From contig JARLHP010000085.1 in the NCBI GenBank assembly GCA_031292195.1, positions 1 through 51,283 on the forward strand: DNA of 51,283 nucleotides. The letters run 5' to 3'. The notes beneath the pieces are model-generated. The model ran no database searches. It saw only the letters and a program-made list of their open reading frames with translations, and was not told the origin of the DNA. Each line of letters begins with the position of its first letter. The stretch's first letter is position 1. Made by a program: the position numbers and the translations under genes. Below are positions 1 to 8,067 of this stretch, one piece after another. The DNA is from Syntrophobacteraceae bacterium. GTDB taxonomy: Bacteria; Desulfobacterota; Syntrophobacteria; Syntrophobacterales; Syntrophobacteraceae.

Positions 1-683
1 ATGTGCAGTTTTCGCTCTATTTCTTTACGCATCTCCTCGGACCAGGGCTCGGCGCCAAATATTCCCGACTTGAATTTGAGCTTGCTGAAATCGATATCGG
101 CGTGGGCGGCCACTTCGGCCAGATGCAGCGCATAGGACGGGGTGCAGGTAAGTATCGTTGGCCCGAAGTCTCTCATGATCTGGACCTGGCGCTTGGTATT
201 TCCCCCGGAAATTGGTATGACCGAAGCCCCCAGGCGCTCCGCGCCATAATGCACCCCCAGGCCGCCGGTGAACAGCCCGTAGCCGTAGGCGTTGTGGATG
301 ATATCACCCCGGGTGGCCCCGCCCGCCGCAAGCGCCCGGGCCATGAGTTCCGACCACATCGAGATATCTCTGGCCGTATAGCCGACCACGGTCGCCTGCC
401 CGGTGGTGCCCGAAGAGGCGTGAATGCGTACCACATTATCCATCGGAACGGCGAACATGCCGTAGGGGTAATTATCCCGCAAGTCCTGCTTGGCGGTGAA
501 CGGAAGTCTCTTCAGGTCTTTCAGGGTCTTGATGTCGGCCGGCCGCACTCCGGCCTCCTCGAACTTCCGGCGATAAAAAGCCACTGTTGCATATACCCGC
601 TCGATCGTATCCTTGAGGCGCCGCAGCTGAATGGCCTCTATCGCCTCGCGGGGCAGGGTTTCAAATTCGAGATTGTAGATCAT
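1..683 (-). CDS. paaK: Phenylacetate-CoA ligase-like AMP-forming enzyme (partial)
   Basis: The reading frame runs from an ATG at 683 off the left edge of the window, so only the first 227 residues are visible; the family is usually about 430 residues. An SSGTTG nucleotide-binding loop at residues 90-95 and the following segment are typical of phenylacetate-CoA ligases, which activate aryl acids with ATP and CoA in the cytoplasm. A GAGGAG ribosome site lies about 8 bases before the start. It is divergent from the Fsr pump gene. The exact substrate is uncertain, because anaerobes often carry several paralogues that act on phenylacetate, indoleacetate or other aryl acids. The rest of the gene and its partners, such as an indolepyruvate oxidoreductase, would lie outside the window. 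Confidence 0.9.
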   Translation of the reverse strand, partial: MIYNLEFETLPREAIEAIQLRRLKDTIERVYATVAFYRRKFEEAGVRPADIKTLKDLKRLPFTAKQDLRDNYPYGMFAVPMDNVVRIHASSGTTGQATVVGYTARDISMWSELMARALAAGGATRGDIIHNAYGYGLFTGGLGVHYGAERLGASVIPISGGNTKRQVQIMRDFGPTILTCTPSYALHLAEVAAHADIDFSKLKFKSGIFGAEPWSEEMRKEIERKLH

Positions 684-972
684 TCCGTCCGTCTCCTCTT
701 AATTCGCCACTCAGCATGAACATGAACAAGAAAGGCCATGGAGCAGGCTCCACAGCCTCTCGATAAACAGGGGGGAACCATGGTCCCGGTTTGGAGATTT
801 TTCGATAACTCAATCGGGAAGGAATAGTCAATGCAAAACTTGGAACATGCCCGGTCTGAACGGCGAAGCGCTCCAAGGCGGAGTCGTTGCGTCCCGGAAA
901 CGAATAGCCTTTTGAAATCGAGCTTCCGATATGTTACGACTCCCGCGATCATCAAGCAACCGAGGGGGAAAA

Positions 973-2235
973 ATGAAAACAGGCGTCGAAACTGCCACCG
1001 CACCACCATCTTACTCCGAAGGAACCGTCTTCAAAATTTTGGGCGCGGTCAGCGTTTCACACTTTCTAAACGATATGCTCCAGTCGCTCATCCTGGCCAT
1101 CTATCCTCTGCTGAAGAGTTCCTTCCACTTGAGCTTTGCCCAAATCGGTTTGATAACGCTTACTTACCAGGTTACGGCCTCCATGTTGCAACCCCTTGTG
1201 GGTCTTTACACCGACCGCCACCCCGTCCCCTACTCCCTTTCCCTGGGAATGGGGTCGACTCTGGCGGGTCTTTTCGTGCTGGCCCTTGCGCCCAGCTACA
1301 CGATACTTCTCCTGGGGGCCTCGCTGGTTGGGGCGGGCTCCTCGGTCTTCCACCCGGAATCCTCCCGGGTGGCCCGAATGGCCTCCGGGGGACGCTACGG
1401 ACTGGCCCAGTCCATCTTTCAGGTCGGAGGCAATTCGGGCACGGCCGTGGGACCGCTCTTGGCGGCCTGGATCATCCTCCCGAAGGGCCGGGGAGAGCTG
1501 GTATGGTTTTCCGGCGCGGCGGCCATCGCCATGGTGGTGCTGTGGCGGGTGGGCGCCTGGTACAAGAGCAGGCAGACGAGGGTAAAAAAGACCTCGGCCG
1601 CCCCTGCTCCAAACCGTGAGCCAACGCACGCCGTGGCCTTTCCGATGCTCATTCTTCTGATACTCATGTTTTCAAAGTTCGTCTATCTTACGAGCCTCAA
1701 CAGTTATTTTACCTTCTACCTGATGCACAAATTTAACCTCTCCATCAAGGCCGCGCAGATTCACCTTTTCCTCTTCCTGTTCGCGGTGGCCGCGGGAACC
1801 CTTCTCGGCGGGCCGATCGGCGACCGTATCGGCCGAAAACGCGTCATCTGGGGCTCGATCCTCGGCGCCGCTCCCTTCACACTGATATTGCCCTACGTGG
1901 GGCTCGCCCTGACAGGAGTTTTGACCGTCGTCATCGGCCTCATATTGTCGTCGGCCTTTTCCGCCATTCTGGTCTATGCCCAGGAACTCCTCCCCGGCAA
2001 GGTGGGAATGGTCTCCGGGCTCTTTTTCGGCCTGGCCTTCGGGATAGCGGGCACGGGCGCGGCGGTGCTCGGCAAGGTGGCCGACGCCCGCGGGATCGAT
2101 TATGTCTATTGGCTGTGTTCGTTTCTGCCGCTGCTCGGTCTTTTTGCGGCGTTTTTACCCGACTTCGGCCCCTCTCCGGTAAGGAGCCTGAAAGCCGCCG
2201 CCAAACAGACCGCTTCCCAGCCCCAAACAGGCTAA
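973..2235 (+). CDS. fsr: MFS transporter, fosmidomycin-resistance (Fsr) type
   Basis: This 420-residue integral membrane protein has about 12 hydrophobic segments of the major facilitator type. The early motif SHFLNDM, the GLYTDRHP loop and the FHPESSR segment are hallmarks of the Fsr family, inner-membrane proton antiporters first known for exporting fosmidomycin. I chose the ATG at 973 because GAGGGGG ends five bases before it; an ATG at 931 in the same frame has no ribosome site and would add 14 unlikely residues. A second GGPIGDRIGRKR loop marks the start of the C-terminal half. The gene stands alone and converges on the hydrolase gene. The natural substrate is unknown, and the family assignment says little about the physiological role. 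Confidence 0.88.
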   Translation: MKTGVETATAPPSYSEGTVFKILGAVSVSHFLNDMLQSLILAIYPLLKSSFHLSFAQIGLITLTYQVTASMLQPLVGLYTDRHPVPYSLSLGMGSTLAGLFVLALAPSYTILLLGASLVGAGSSVFHPESSRVARMASGGRYGLAQSIFQVGGNSGTAVGPLLAAWIILPKGRGELVWFSGAAAIAMVVLWRVGAWYKSRQTRVKKTSAAPAPNREPTHAVAFPMLILLILMFSKFVYLTSLNSYFTFYLMHKFNLSIKAAQIHLFLFLFAVAAGTLLGGPIGDRIGRKRVIWGSILGAAPFTLILPYVGLALTGVLTVVIGLILSSAFSAILVYAQELLPGKVGMVSGLFFGLAFGIAGTGAAVLGKVADARGIDYVYWLCSFLPLLGLFAAFLPDFGPSPVRSLKAAAKQTASQPQTG

Positions 2236-2360
2236 AGCCTCGCGGAGATGCCATTTTGACAATGCCAGGGGCAAAAGAGCGGGGAGCCGCCCTCTTCCTT
2301 TCAGGCCCCGGGGCGTCTCCCCATTTCTTCACAAACGAGGGGGTTCGGTAAAATCCCTTT

Positions 2361-4331
2361 TTATTTCAGAGCGTTGTGGAACCGGTACCAGATCTCTCCC
2401 ATGACATGCAGCGCGTACACCACGTGATAGGTCATACCCGCTTTAATTAAAATGTCACTTGAGGATACTTCGTCCTCGGGCGTTTGAAGGCTCACGTTAC
2501 GCACTCTGTAGTGCTTGTAGGCCTCCTCGGCGTTCTGGTAGGGCACGCAGTCGTCGTTCTTGCCGTGGTAGAACATCAGAGTTCCCTCCGGCATCCAGGT
2601 ATCGGGATTGTTCCCCGCCAAATCGTTCAGTACGAAATAGGGATAAATGGAGTTGGGGCCGAGATTGCAGTTTTTCAGATCGCCCGTTACCTTGTCCGTC
2701 AGTATCTCTGCGGGTTTAAGCGACTTTGGCATGTTGAAGTTCACGGCCCCGCTGTTTACATAACCGTTCATCAGGTCCGCCACGGAGATGTCATAGGGGC
2801 GTTTGAAATAATCCGCCGGTTTGTTATCGGGCAGATACGTCTTGTACATGGTGGTTAGGATGAGCGGCGCGAAATACTGTGCGGAATCCGGATAGGGCGT
2901 AGTCGCGAGCAGTGTTTTCCGCATTACGCCCGCAAGCGAATAGGGACCGTCGCCGCATGCCGTGAGCTTGGGTTGAGGAAGACCGGCCTGATTATAATAG
3001 ACTTCGTTTGTTTCCAGCTCCCTTAGCAGCGCAAGCGTAGCGTATGCCCCTTCCGAATATCCCGTCAGGAAAAACTGCTTGTTATTGAGGGTTATATTAC
3101 TGTATTTATCGCTCAGAAAGCTCTTCGCGGCAATCATCATGTCCGCCGCCCCCATGGCAAGGACCTTTTCCTGGCAATACGGCTGCAACGCGCGCCGGTC
3201 CGTATCGTTCAGAGCGCCAATACCCGCCTCCCCCATCCACTGGTGGTCCATCATGGAAACCACAAAGCCGTCGGCAACCGCATACGACACCGCCATACCC
3301 AGCTCCGCCCCGTCCGAGCTTGTCGGGGCCTCTGCCTTATGAATCATGGTGCCGTGCTGAAAACTGATAAACGGGAGTGTGCCCTTGCCGTTTACCTGCG
3401 GCACTATCACCACGCCCGACGCCATGACAGGATGTGCGGCTTCGTCGTCGTCCACAGTCCAGTAGGTGATCTTGTAGATTTTGACATCGTATTTGTTGAC
3501 GCGGTACTGGTTGCCGAAACCATCCCCCGTGACATAATACAAATATTGGCTGAGGGCATACCTTTTGGCGTCCCCGACATAGCCAGTGCTGCTTTCAAGC
3601 GAATCTAAAAGATAATCCCATTTCTTGCCTTTAAGGATAGTTCCAGCCTCGCTGGCGGAGACCAGGGTCCCCCTGCTGTTTGCCGTGCCTGCCAGAACTG
3701 AATTCGCATCATAGTAGGCTTCCGCCGTTCCAAACATGTTTTTGACCACAAATACGGCATTGCCCGGCGTTTCCTGGGCCAGGCGGGGAATCGCCACCAT
3801 TACCTGGCCAAACCCTTCCTCTGCCGCCTGGTCGGCGCCCACACTCACCAGTTGGCATGCAACGGGCGCCGACTGACCGATTTGAATGGATACGGAGGGA
3901 CTGCTTCCAAAATACATTCCGGTCAGAGTCACCTGGTTGCCTGCGGTCAACTGCTGGTTCACCACCGAAACGTTTTGTATCACCGGCCCATTGACCCTGA
4001 CGGTGTTGCGAAGCTCGACCTTTTTCCCCCCCGGGCCCGCATATGCCAGTACATACGAACCGGCGGGCATCGCCTGGGTAACCCCCAGCTCGATGGATCT
4101 GTCGCTCTTCAGCACGACTGCCACCGGATAATTCACGCCGTCGAAACCCTCCAAATAGAACCTTGGCGCCGGAGGCATCTTTGTTAGTCCCACTTCATCC
4201 AATGTTATATCGAAATTTACATTCTCCCCGGCCTGGTAGCTAAGAGCGAGAGCATTCGACGTCATAAAAAGAATCAGCGCCAATAGCAGTCCGCCGACAC
4301 TTGAAAACCTTACCATCCGGCTCGTCATCAT
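2361..4331 (-). CDS. Secreted alpha/beta hydrolase with IPT/TIG-like domain (secretory-lipase type)
   Basis: This 656-residue protein begins with a clear signal peptide (hydrophobic residues about 12-30). Residues about 115-210 resemble an IPT/TIG immunoglobulin-like fold. Residues about 240-656 form an alpha/beta hydrolase with FQHGT (324-328, likely oxyanion region), the nucleophile elbow GYSEG (Ser426), an acidic turn KNDD (591-594) and a histidine near 636-642 as catalytic triad candidates. The order resembles secretory lipases and large polyester or peptide-releasing hydrolases. The start is supported by GGAAGG five to eight bases upstream of the ATG. It is monocistronic and converges with fsr. 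Substrate is unknown: lipase, esterase, feruloyl-esterase-like and polyester hydrolase are all possible. Confidence 0.8.
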   Translation of the reverse strand: MMTSRMVRFSSVGGLLLALILFMTSNALALSYQAGENVNFDITLDEVGLTKMPPAPRFYLEGFDGVNYPVAVVLKSDRSIELGVTQAMPAGSYVLAYAGPGGKKVELRNTVRVNGPVIQNVSVVNQQLTAGNQVTLTGMYFGSSPSVSIQIGQSAPVACQLVSVGADQAAEEGFGQVMVAIPRLAQETPGNAVFVVKNMFGTAEAYYDANSVLAGTANSRGTLVSASEAGTILKGKKWDYLLDSLESSTGYVGDAKRYALSQYLYYVTGDGFGNQYRVNKYDVKIYKITYWTVDDDEAAHPVMASGVVIVPQVNGKGTLPFISFQHGTMIHKAEAPTSSDGAELGMAVSYAVADGFVVSMMDHQWMGEAGIGALNDTDRRALQPYCQEKVLAMGAADMMIAAKSFLSDKYSNITLNNKQFFLTGYSEGAYATLALLRELETNEVYYNQAGLPQPKLTACGDGPYSLAGVMRKTLLATTPYPDSAQYFAPLILTTMYKTYLPDNKPADYFKRPYDISVADLMNGYVNSGAVNFNMPKSLKPAEILTDKVTGDLKNCNLGPNSIYPYFVLNDLAGNNPDTWMPEGTLMFYHGKNDDCVPYQNAEEAYKHYRVRNVSLQTPEDEVSSSDILIKAGMTYHVVYALHVMGEIWYRFHNALK

Positions 4332-4612
4332 TACCCTTCCGTTTTTTGCTCGGCATATCTCTATCTTCCGAGTTTGTGATTCTCAACAGGCTAATTAAAT
4401 CGCAGCATATTCATCGTCATAAGATCGGAAATACTTGATCAAAATAACCTGGTTCAAACGGTGCCGGATGAAAGGCTGATTCCGCCATGGCCGGCTTCGT
4501 GAGGCTCAAGATGTTCATGGGCCTGATCACCCCCGGCACAACCCCCTGGACAATGTTGTTGAGACAAGCGACTCCACTGGAATCGGCGCCGCTCTTTTAG
4601 AGCGACAATCCT

Positions 4613-4734
4613 GATCCCGGAGGGATCAAAGCCATTAGCCGGGGGTTGAGGCCGTGAGGCCGATACCCCCGGAAAGTGAGGCCGATACCCCCGGAAAGGA
4701 ACGAAAAAGAAAGAGACGACCCCGTAAGGGGTCG
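4613..4734 (+). repeat. Triple-hairpin REP-like element
   Basis: Three perfect stems are visible. GATCCC/GGGATC lies at 4613-4627. A long hairpin at 4639-4672 has CCGGGGGT/ACCCCCGG as outer stem and GGCC/GGCC around a GTGA loop. CGACCCC/GGGGTCG lies at 4717-4734 around a GTAA loop. Two of the loops are GNRA tetraloops on the plus strand, which suggests structure selected in RNA. No T-run follows, so it is not a normal terminator. A dispersed REP-like element is the best guess. Confidence 0.6.
4654..4697. repeat. 22-bp tandem duplication (two perfect copies)
   Basis: Positions 4654-4675 and 4676-4697 are identical 22-mers (starting GTGAGGCC and ending CCCCCGGAAA). The duplication copies the 3' arm of the central hairpin, so the 5' arm at 4639-4646 could pair with either copy. 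Confidence 0.9.
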
Positions 4735-5014
4735 CAGATCAGAACCATCAATCAAGATATCTCTGATCATGCTTAACCCTGCTTAAATCAACAACATTGC
4801 CCCCCCGGGAAAATGTCTCTGTGCCTCTTGTCTCCGTGGTGGATTTTCCTGTTTTTTGTATGAGAACAAATTTACCGCGATTTCCGCTCCTGCGCGTTTG
4901 ACTCAAGGCCCCGAACATAATAACATGGTATTTTTACACTAATAATGTTTCCGTTAATGTTGCCGTGCGGTTCCTTCTTACCGCTCATATCTGAAAAAAT
5001 AAGGCAGGTGTCCG

Positions 5015-6019
5015 GTGCCCAAGCTGTTCATCTCGGAACTCAAGCCCAACATAGAGATAGCTTCTCATTTTGTGGCCTCCGAAAAGCAACTGAAGACCGC
5101 CCGCAACGGCTCGGTTTACCTCGATTTGAAGCTTTCGGACAAAACGGGCCAGGTCTCCGGCAAAATGTGGGAAAAAGCCGCCGAGGCCTCGACGCTTTTT
5201 AAATCCGGGGACATCGTTTTTCTTCGCGCCAGAACCGAACTCTACAAGGACCGCATTCAGCTAAACGTTTCCGAAATCCTTCCGGTTCCCGCGGGAACCT
5301 GCGATCCGGCTGATTTTCTGCCTCTCTGCCCCCATGACCGGGACCTCCTTTTCGAAAATTTGAACAAACTGGTGGCGGGGATGACCGAGGGACCTTTTCG
5401 CCGGCTGTGTCAGGCGCTCCTGGACGACTCCGCGCTCATGATAAAATTTAAAACCGCCCCGGCCGCAAAGGCCATGCACCACGCATACATCGGCGGCCTT
5501 CTGGAACATACCCTGTCCGTCATGACGCTGGCCTACAGGATCAGCAACCATTACCCTACTCTTGACCGCAATCAACTCATAGCGGGAGCCTTTTTCCACG
5601 ACATTGGGAAAATCGAAGAATTCGTGTATGATACGCACATCGACTATTCTGATGCGGGACGCCTCGTGGGACACATGGTCCTCGGGACGCAGATCGTCGA
5701 TAAACTGATTGGCCGGCTGGAGGGTTTTCCCGTCGAGGCCTCACTCCTGCTAAAACACCTCATCCTCAGCCATCACGGGGAGGCCCAGTTCGGCGCCGTC
5801 AGGCTGCCGGCCAGCAGAGAAGCGTTTGCCCTGCACCTGGCCGACGATCTGGATGCAAAGATGAACGCCATAGACCGGATCATGGCCGGCTCAAAAGAAA
5901 GTGAGGCCACCTGGACCGGTTTTGAAACCATTTTCGGCAGACATTTTTTTCGCGGATTTCCCACACCGGACAATGGCGGCGAAGAAACATCCGACGATCA
6001 GACGGGTGGCCGCCCTTGA
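5015..6019 (+). CDS. yhaM: YhaM-like 3'-5' exoribonuclease (OB-fold plus HD domain)
   Basis: This 334-residue cytoplasmic protein has an N-terminal OB-fold nucleic-acid-binding domain (about residues 12-90) followed by an HD metal-dependent phosphohydrolase domain. The HD ligands are visible as LLEHT, FFHDIGK and the LSHHG histidines. This arrangement matches YhaM/CBF1-type 3'-5' exoribonucleases. The start is GTG at 5015, preceded by a modest AAGGCAGG site; no better in-frame start is seen. It lies 75 bp ahead of holB on the same strand and may be cotranscribed. The C-terminal 20 or so residues are polar and probably disordered. A role in DNA rather than RNA processing cannot be excluded. 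Confidence 0.85.
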   Translation: MPKLFISELKPNIEIASHFVASEKQLKTARNGSVYLDLKLSDKTGQVSGKMWEKAAEASTLFKSGDIVFLRARTELYKDRIQLNVSEILPVPAGTCDPADFLPLCPHDRDLLFENLNKLVAGMTEGPFRRLCQALLDDSALMIKFKTAPAAKAMHHAYIGGLLEHTLSVMTLAYRISNHYPTLDRNQLIAGAFFHDIGKIEEFVYDTHIDYSDAGRLVGHMVLGTQIVDKLIGRLEGFPVEASLLLKHLILSHHGEAQFGAVRLPASREAFALHLADDLDAKMNAIDRIMAGSKESEATWTGFETIFGRHFFRGFPTPDNGGEETSDDQTGGRP

Positions 6020-6094
6020 CAGAACCTCTCACTGGTGAGCGAGTGCGGCGGAGCGCGGAAATCGCTTGACTGATAGAGAAGACACTACAAAAAT

Positions 6095-7159
6095 ATGGCC
6101 CTATCCAATATCGCCGGCCAGCAGAGGGCCGTTAGCTTTCTCAGCCGGCTTCTGAGAAAAGAGACCGTTCCGCATGCCTTTCTTTTTTCCGGCATGACGG
6201 GTGGGGGAAAGCTTGCCGCGGCTGTGGAATTCGCCCGGGCGCTCAATTGCCTGTCGCCCCGGGACCATGATGGTTGCGGCCTGTGCGGGTCGTGCCGTAA
6301 ACTCGATGAGGGCCTGCATCCCGACGTCGTCCATGTCACCAGCGATGGCCCGGGGATCAAACTGGATCAGATACGCGAACTGGTGAAGCGTTTCCGCTTT
6401 CGCCCGTTTGAAGGTAAATTCCGCGTTGTTATAATTCACGACGCGCACAGAATGTTGGAGGTTGCGGCTAACGCGCTGCTCAAAGTATTGGAGGAGCCTC
6501 CCGAGGCAAATATTTTCATCCTGCTTGCAGTCGAGTCCCAGATGCTTTTGCCGACCATCGTCTCCCGGTGCTGCCAAGTCCGTTTTCAGCCCCTCGATGA
6601 CCGGATAGTCGCCCAGCGCCTGGTGCAAGAAGAGGGGCTTTCCCCGGAAAGCGCCGCCTCCATTGCCCGCCTGGCAGAAGGAAGCATCGAAAAGGCAAGA
6701 TGGTTTTCCGTGCAGGACCGCTCGGAGGGCTGGAAAAAGGTTGTCGACAGATTGGAAAACCTGGACACGATTTCCATACTCGATTTCTTTCCCATGGTTT
6801 CCGATTGGGCCAAAGGCCGCGAATTCGTGGAGCGCGACCTGGAGTTCATCAAGCTGTGGGTCCGGGACCTCATACTTTTCAGAGTGGCCGGGGCGCGATA
6901 TCCCGCGCACGCTTCCACGCAGAGCGGCGCCGCGCTCACATTCGATTTGAACGCCAGGACCCGGCAGGCCGCCGGGTCGATCCCCGTCGAACACCTGTTT
7001 ATTTTATACCAGAGGGTGGAACTGGCCATGCAAGGTTTGAAGGTCAATGCAAACCTGCAGATGACCCTGGAGGGCGTCTGCCTGGCCATTAAGGACTTTC
7101 TTTATGGAAAAGGTAATTGGAATTCGTTTTCGAAAAGGGGGCAGGCTCTATCATTTTGA
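6095..7159 (+). CDS. holB: DNA polymerase III subunit delta'
   Basis: This 354-residue clamp-loader ATPase-like subunit of the replicative polymerase has a modified P-loop (GMTGGGK, about residues 33-39). A four-cysteine zinc module (CGLCGSC plus an upstream Cys, about residues 50-70), the HDAHRM Walker-B-like segment, the ALLKVLEEPP motif and the SRC sensor motif follow. The C-terminal third is a variable collar domain. The following ricT gene starts 56 bp inside this frame, so the two are translationally linked; the holB-ricT order is conserved across many bacteria. The start has a weak GAGAAG site. Confidence 0.95.
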   Translation: MALSNIAGQQRAVSFLSRLLRKETVPHAFLFSGMTGGGKLAAAVEFARALNCLSPRDHDGCGLCGSCRKLDEGLHPDVVHVTSDGPGIKLDQIRELVKRFRFRPFEGKFRVVIIHDAHRMLEVAANALLKVLEEPPEANIFILLAVESQMLLPTIVSRCCQVRFQPLDDRIVAQRLVQEEGLSPESAASIARLAEGSIEKARWFSVQDRSEGWKKVVDRLENLDTISILDFFPMVSDWAKGREFVERDLEFIKLWVRDLILFRVAGARYPAHASTQSGAALTFDLNARTRQAAGSIPVEHLFILYQRVELAMQGLKVNANLQMTLEGVCLAIKDFLYGKGNWNSFSKRGQALSF

Positions 7160-7898
7160 TCCCGGCGAGTTCTCTCCGGCAAGGGACGATTATGTGATCG
7201 TAAAAACGGAGCAGGGGGTCGGGCTCGGACAGGTAATTGAGCCGCCCTGCCCCAGGAACCACAATATTCATCCCCGGGAAATAAAGAAAATCGAGCGGAT
7301 GGCGAACGAAGACGAAATCCGCCGACTGGTGGACAACGCCGAGATCGAGGCGGACGCAAAGGCTTTTTGCCTGGAAAAAGTCGCCGCTCACGCCCTGCCC
7401 ATGAACCTTGTGGATGTGGAGTACTTTTTCGACGGCAGCAAGATAATTTTCTACTTTACCGCGGAAGGCAGGGTCGATTTCAGAGAACTTCTAAAGGACC
7501 TCGTCAGGCGGTTGCGCACTCGGGTCGAGCTTCGGCAGATCGGAATCAGAAATCAGGCCAAAATGGTGGGCGGCCTGGGTGGCTGCGGCCGGCCGCTTTG
7601 CTGCGCCACGTTTTTGAAAAATTTTCACGCCGTGTCCATAAAAATGGCCAAGGAACAAAACCTGAGCCTCAATCCCGCCAAAATATCGGGGGCCTGCGGC
7701 AGGCTCATGTGCTGCCTCCAGTATGAACACGAAACGTATAAGGAACTTCGCAAGGATATGCCCAAAATGGGCAAGAAGGTGGAACTGCCCGAAGGAAAGG
7801 GAAAAGTCGTACGCCAAAACGTCATAGGCCGTTCTTACACGGTGCTGCTCGATGACGGACGGGAACTGGAGATCAATCTTAAAAACAGTGACTCGTGA
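7104..7898 (+). CDS. ricT: RicT/YaaT family PSP1-domain protein
   Basis: This 264-residue protein of the PSP1 (RicT) family has the diagnostic cysteine clusters GCGRPLCC (Cys161, 166, 167) and GACGRLMCC (Cys198, 203, 204). In Bacillus these ligate Fe-S centres in the RicAFT complex that modulates RNA processing. Partners RicA and RicF are not in the window, so the role here is inferred only from family membership. Translation starts 56 bp inside holB. The last codons and the TGA stop (7896-7898) lie inside a GTGA heptamer array, so the native C-terminus may have been reset by the repeat. The cysteine core is unaffected. Confidence 0.92.
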   Translation: MEKVIGIRFRKGGRLYHFDPGEFSPARDDYVIVKTEQGVGLGQVIEPPCPRNHNIHPREIKKIERMANEDEIRRLVDNAEIEADAKAFCLEKVAAHALPMNLVDVEYFFDGSKIIFYFTAEGRVDFRELLKDLVRRLRTRVELRQIGIRNQAKMVGGLGGCGRPLCCATFLKNFHAVSIKMAKEQNLSLNPAKISGACGRLMCCLQYEHETYKELRKDMPKMGKKVELPEGKGKVVRQNVIGRSYTVLLDDGRELEINLKNSDS

Positions 7899-8048
7899 CT
7901 CGTGAATAGTGACTCGTGACTCGTGCAGTTGTTAGTGATTAGTGAGTCGAGGAGTGATTAGTGATTGTAGAAGAATCTGATAACCGATCGACACCGATCG
8001 CTTCTCACTGGTCTCTTTACGAGTCACGAATCACGAGTCACGAATCAC
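7888..8048. repeat. GTGA-heptamer array, two opposing arms
   Basis: The left arm at 7888-7922 is five contiguous heptamers of the form GTGACTC or GTGAATA. Degenerate copies follow at 7935-7948 and 7954-7967. The right arm at 8021-8048 is four heptamers on the opposite strand (GTGACTC/GTGATTC), so the arms can pair as a long imperfect hairpin between ricT and metG. The ricT stop codon is part of the second heptamer. Confidence 0.9.
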
Positions 8049-8067
8049 CGCACTTAAAAGAGGCCAA

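Larger units (their letters stand above)
4332..5014. other. 683-bp intergenic region with structured repeats
   Basis: No credible gene is seen between the divergent hydrolase and YhaM-like genes. The middle holds three compact hairpins (4613-4734) including a 22-bp tandem duplication. A degraded fragment of the widespread CTCTGTG/CTCCGTGGTG low-complexity family lies at 4815-4843. The remainder, including the presumed promoters of both flanking genes, shows no box I would defend. Confidence 0.6.

Noticed and set aside
2236-2360. Bidirectional terminator between fsr and the secreted hydrolase gene
   Set aside because: Only a short GGGGAG/CTCCCC pairing with a large interior and no flanking T-run was found.
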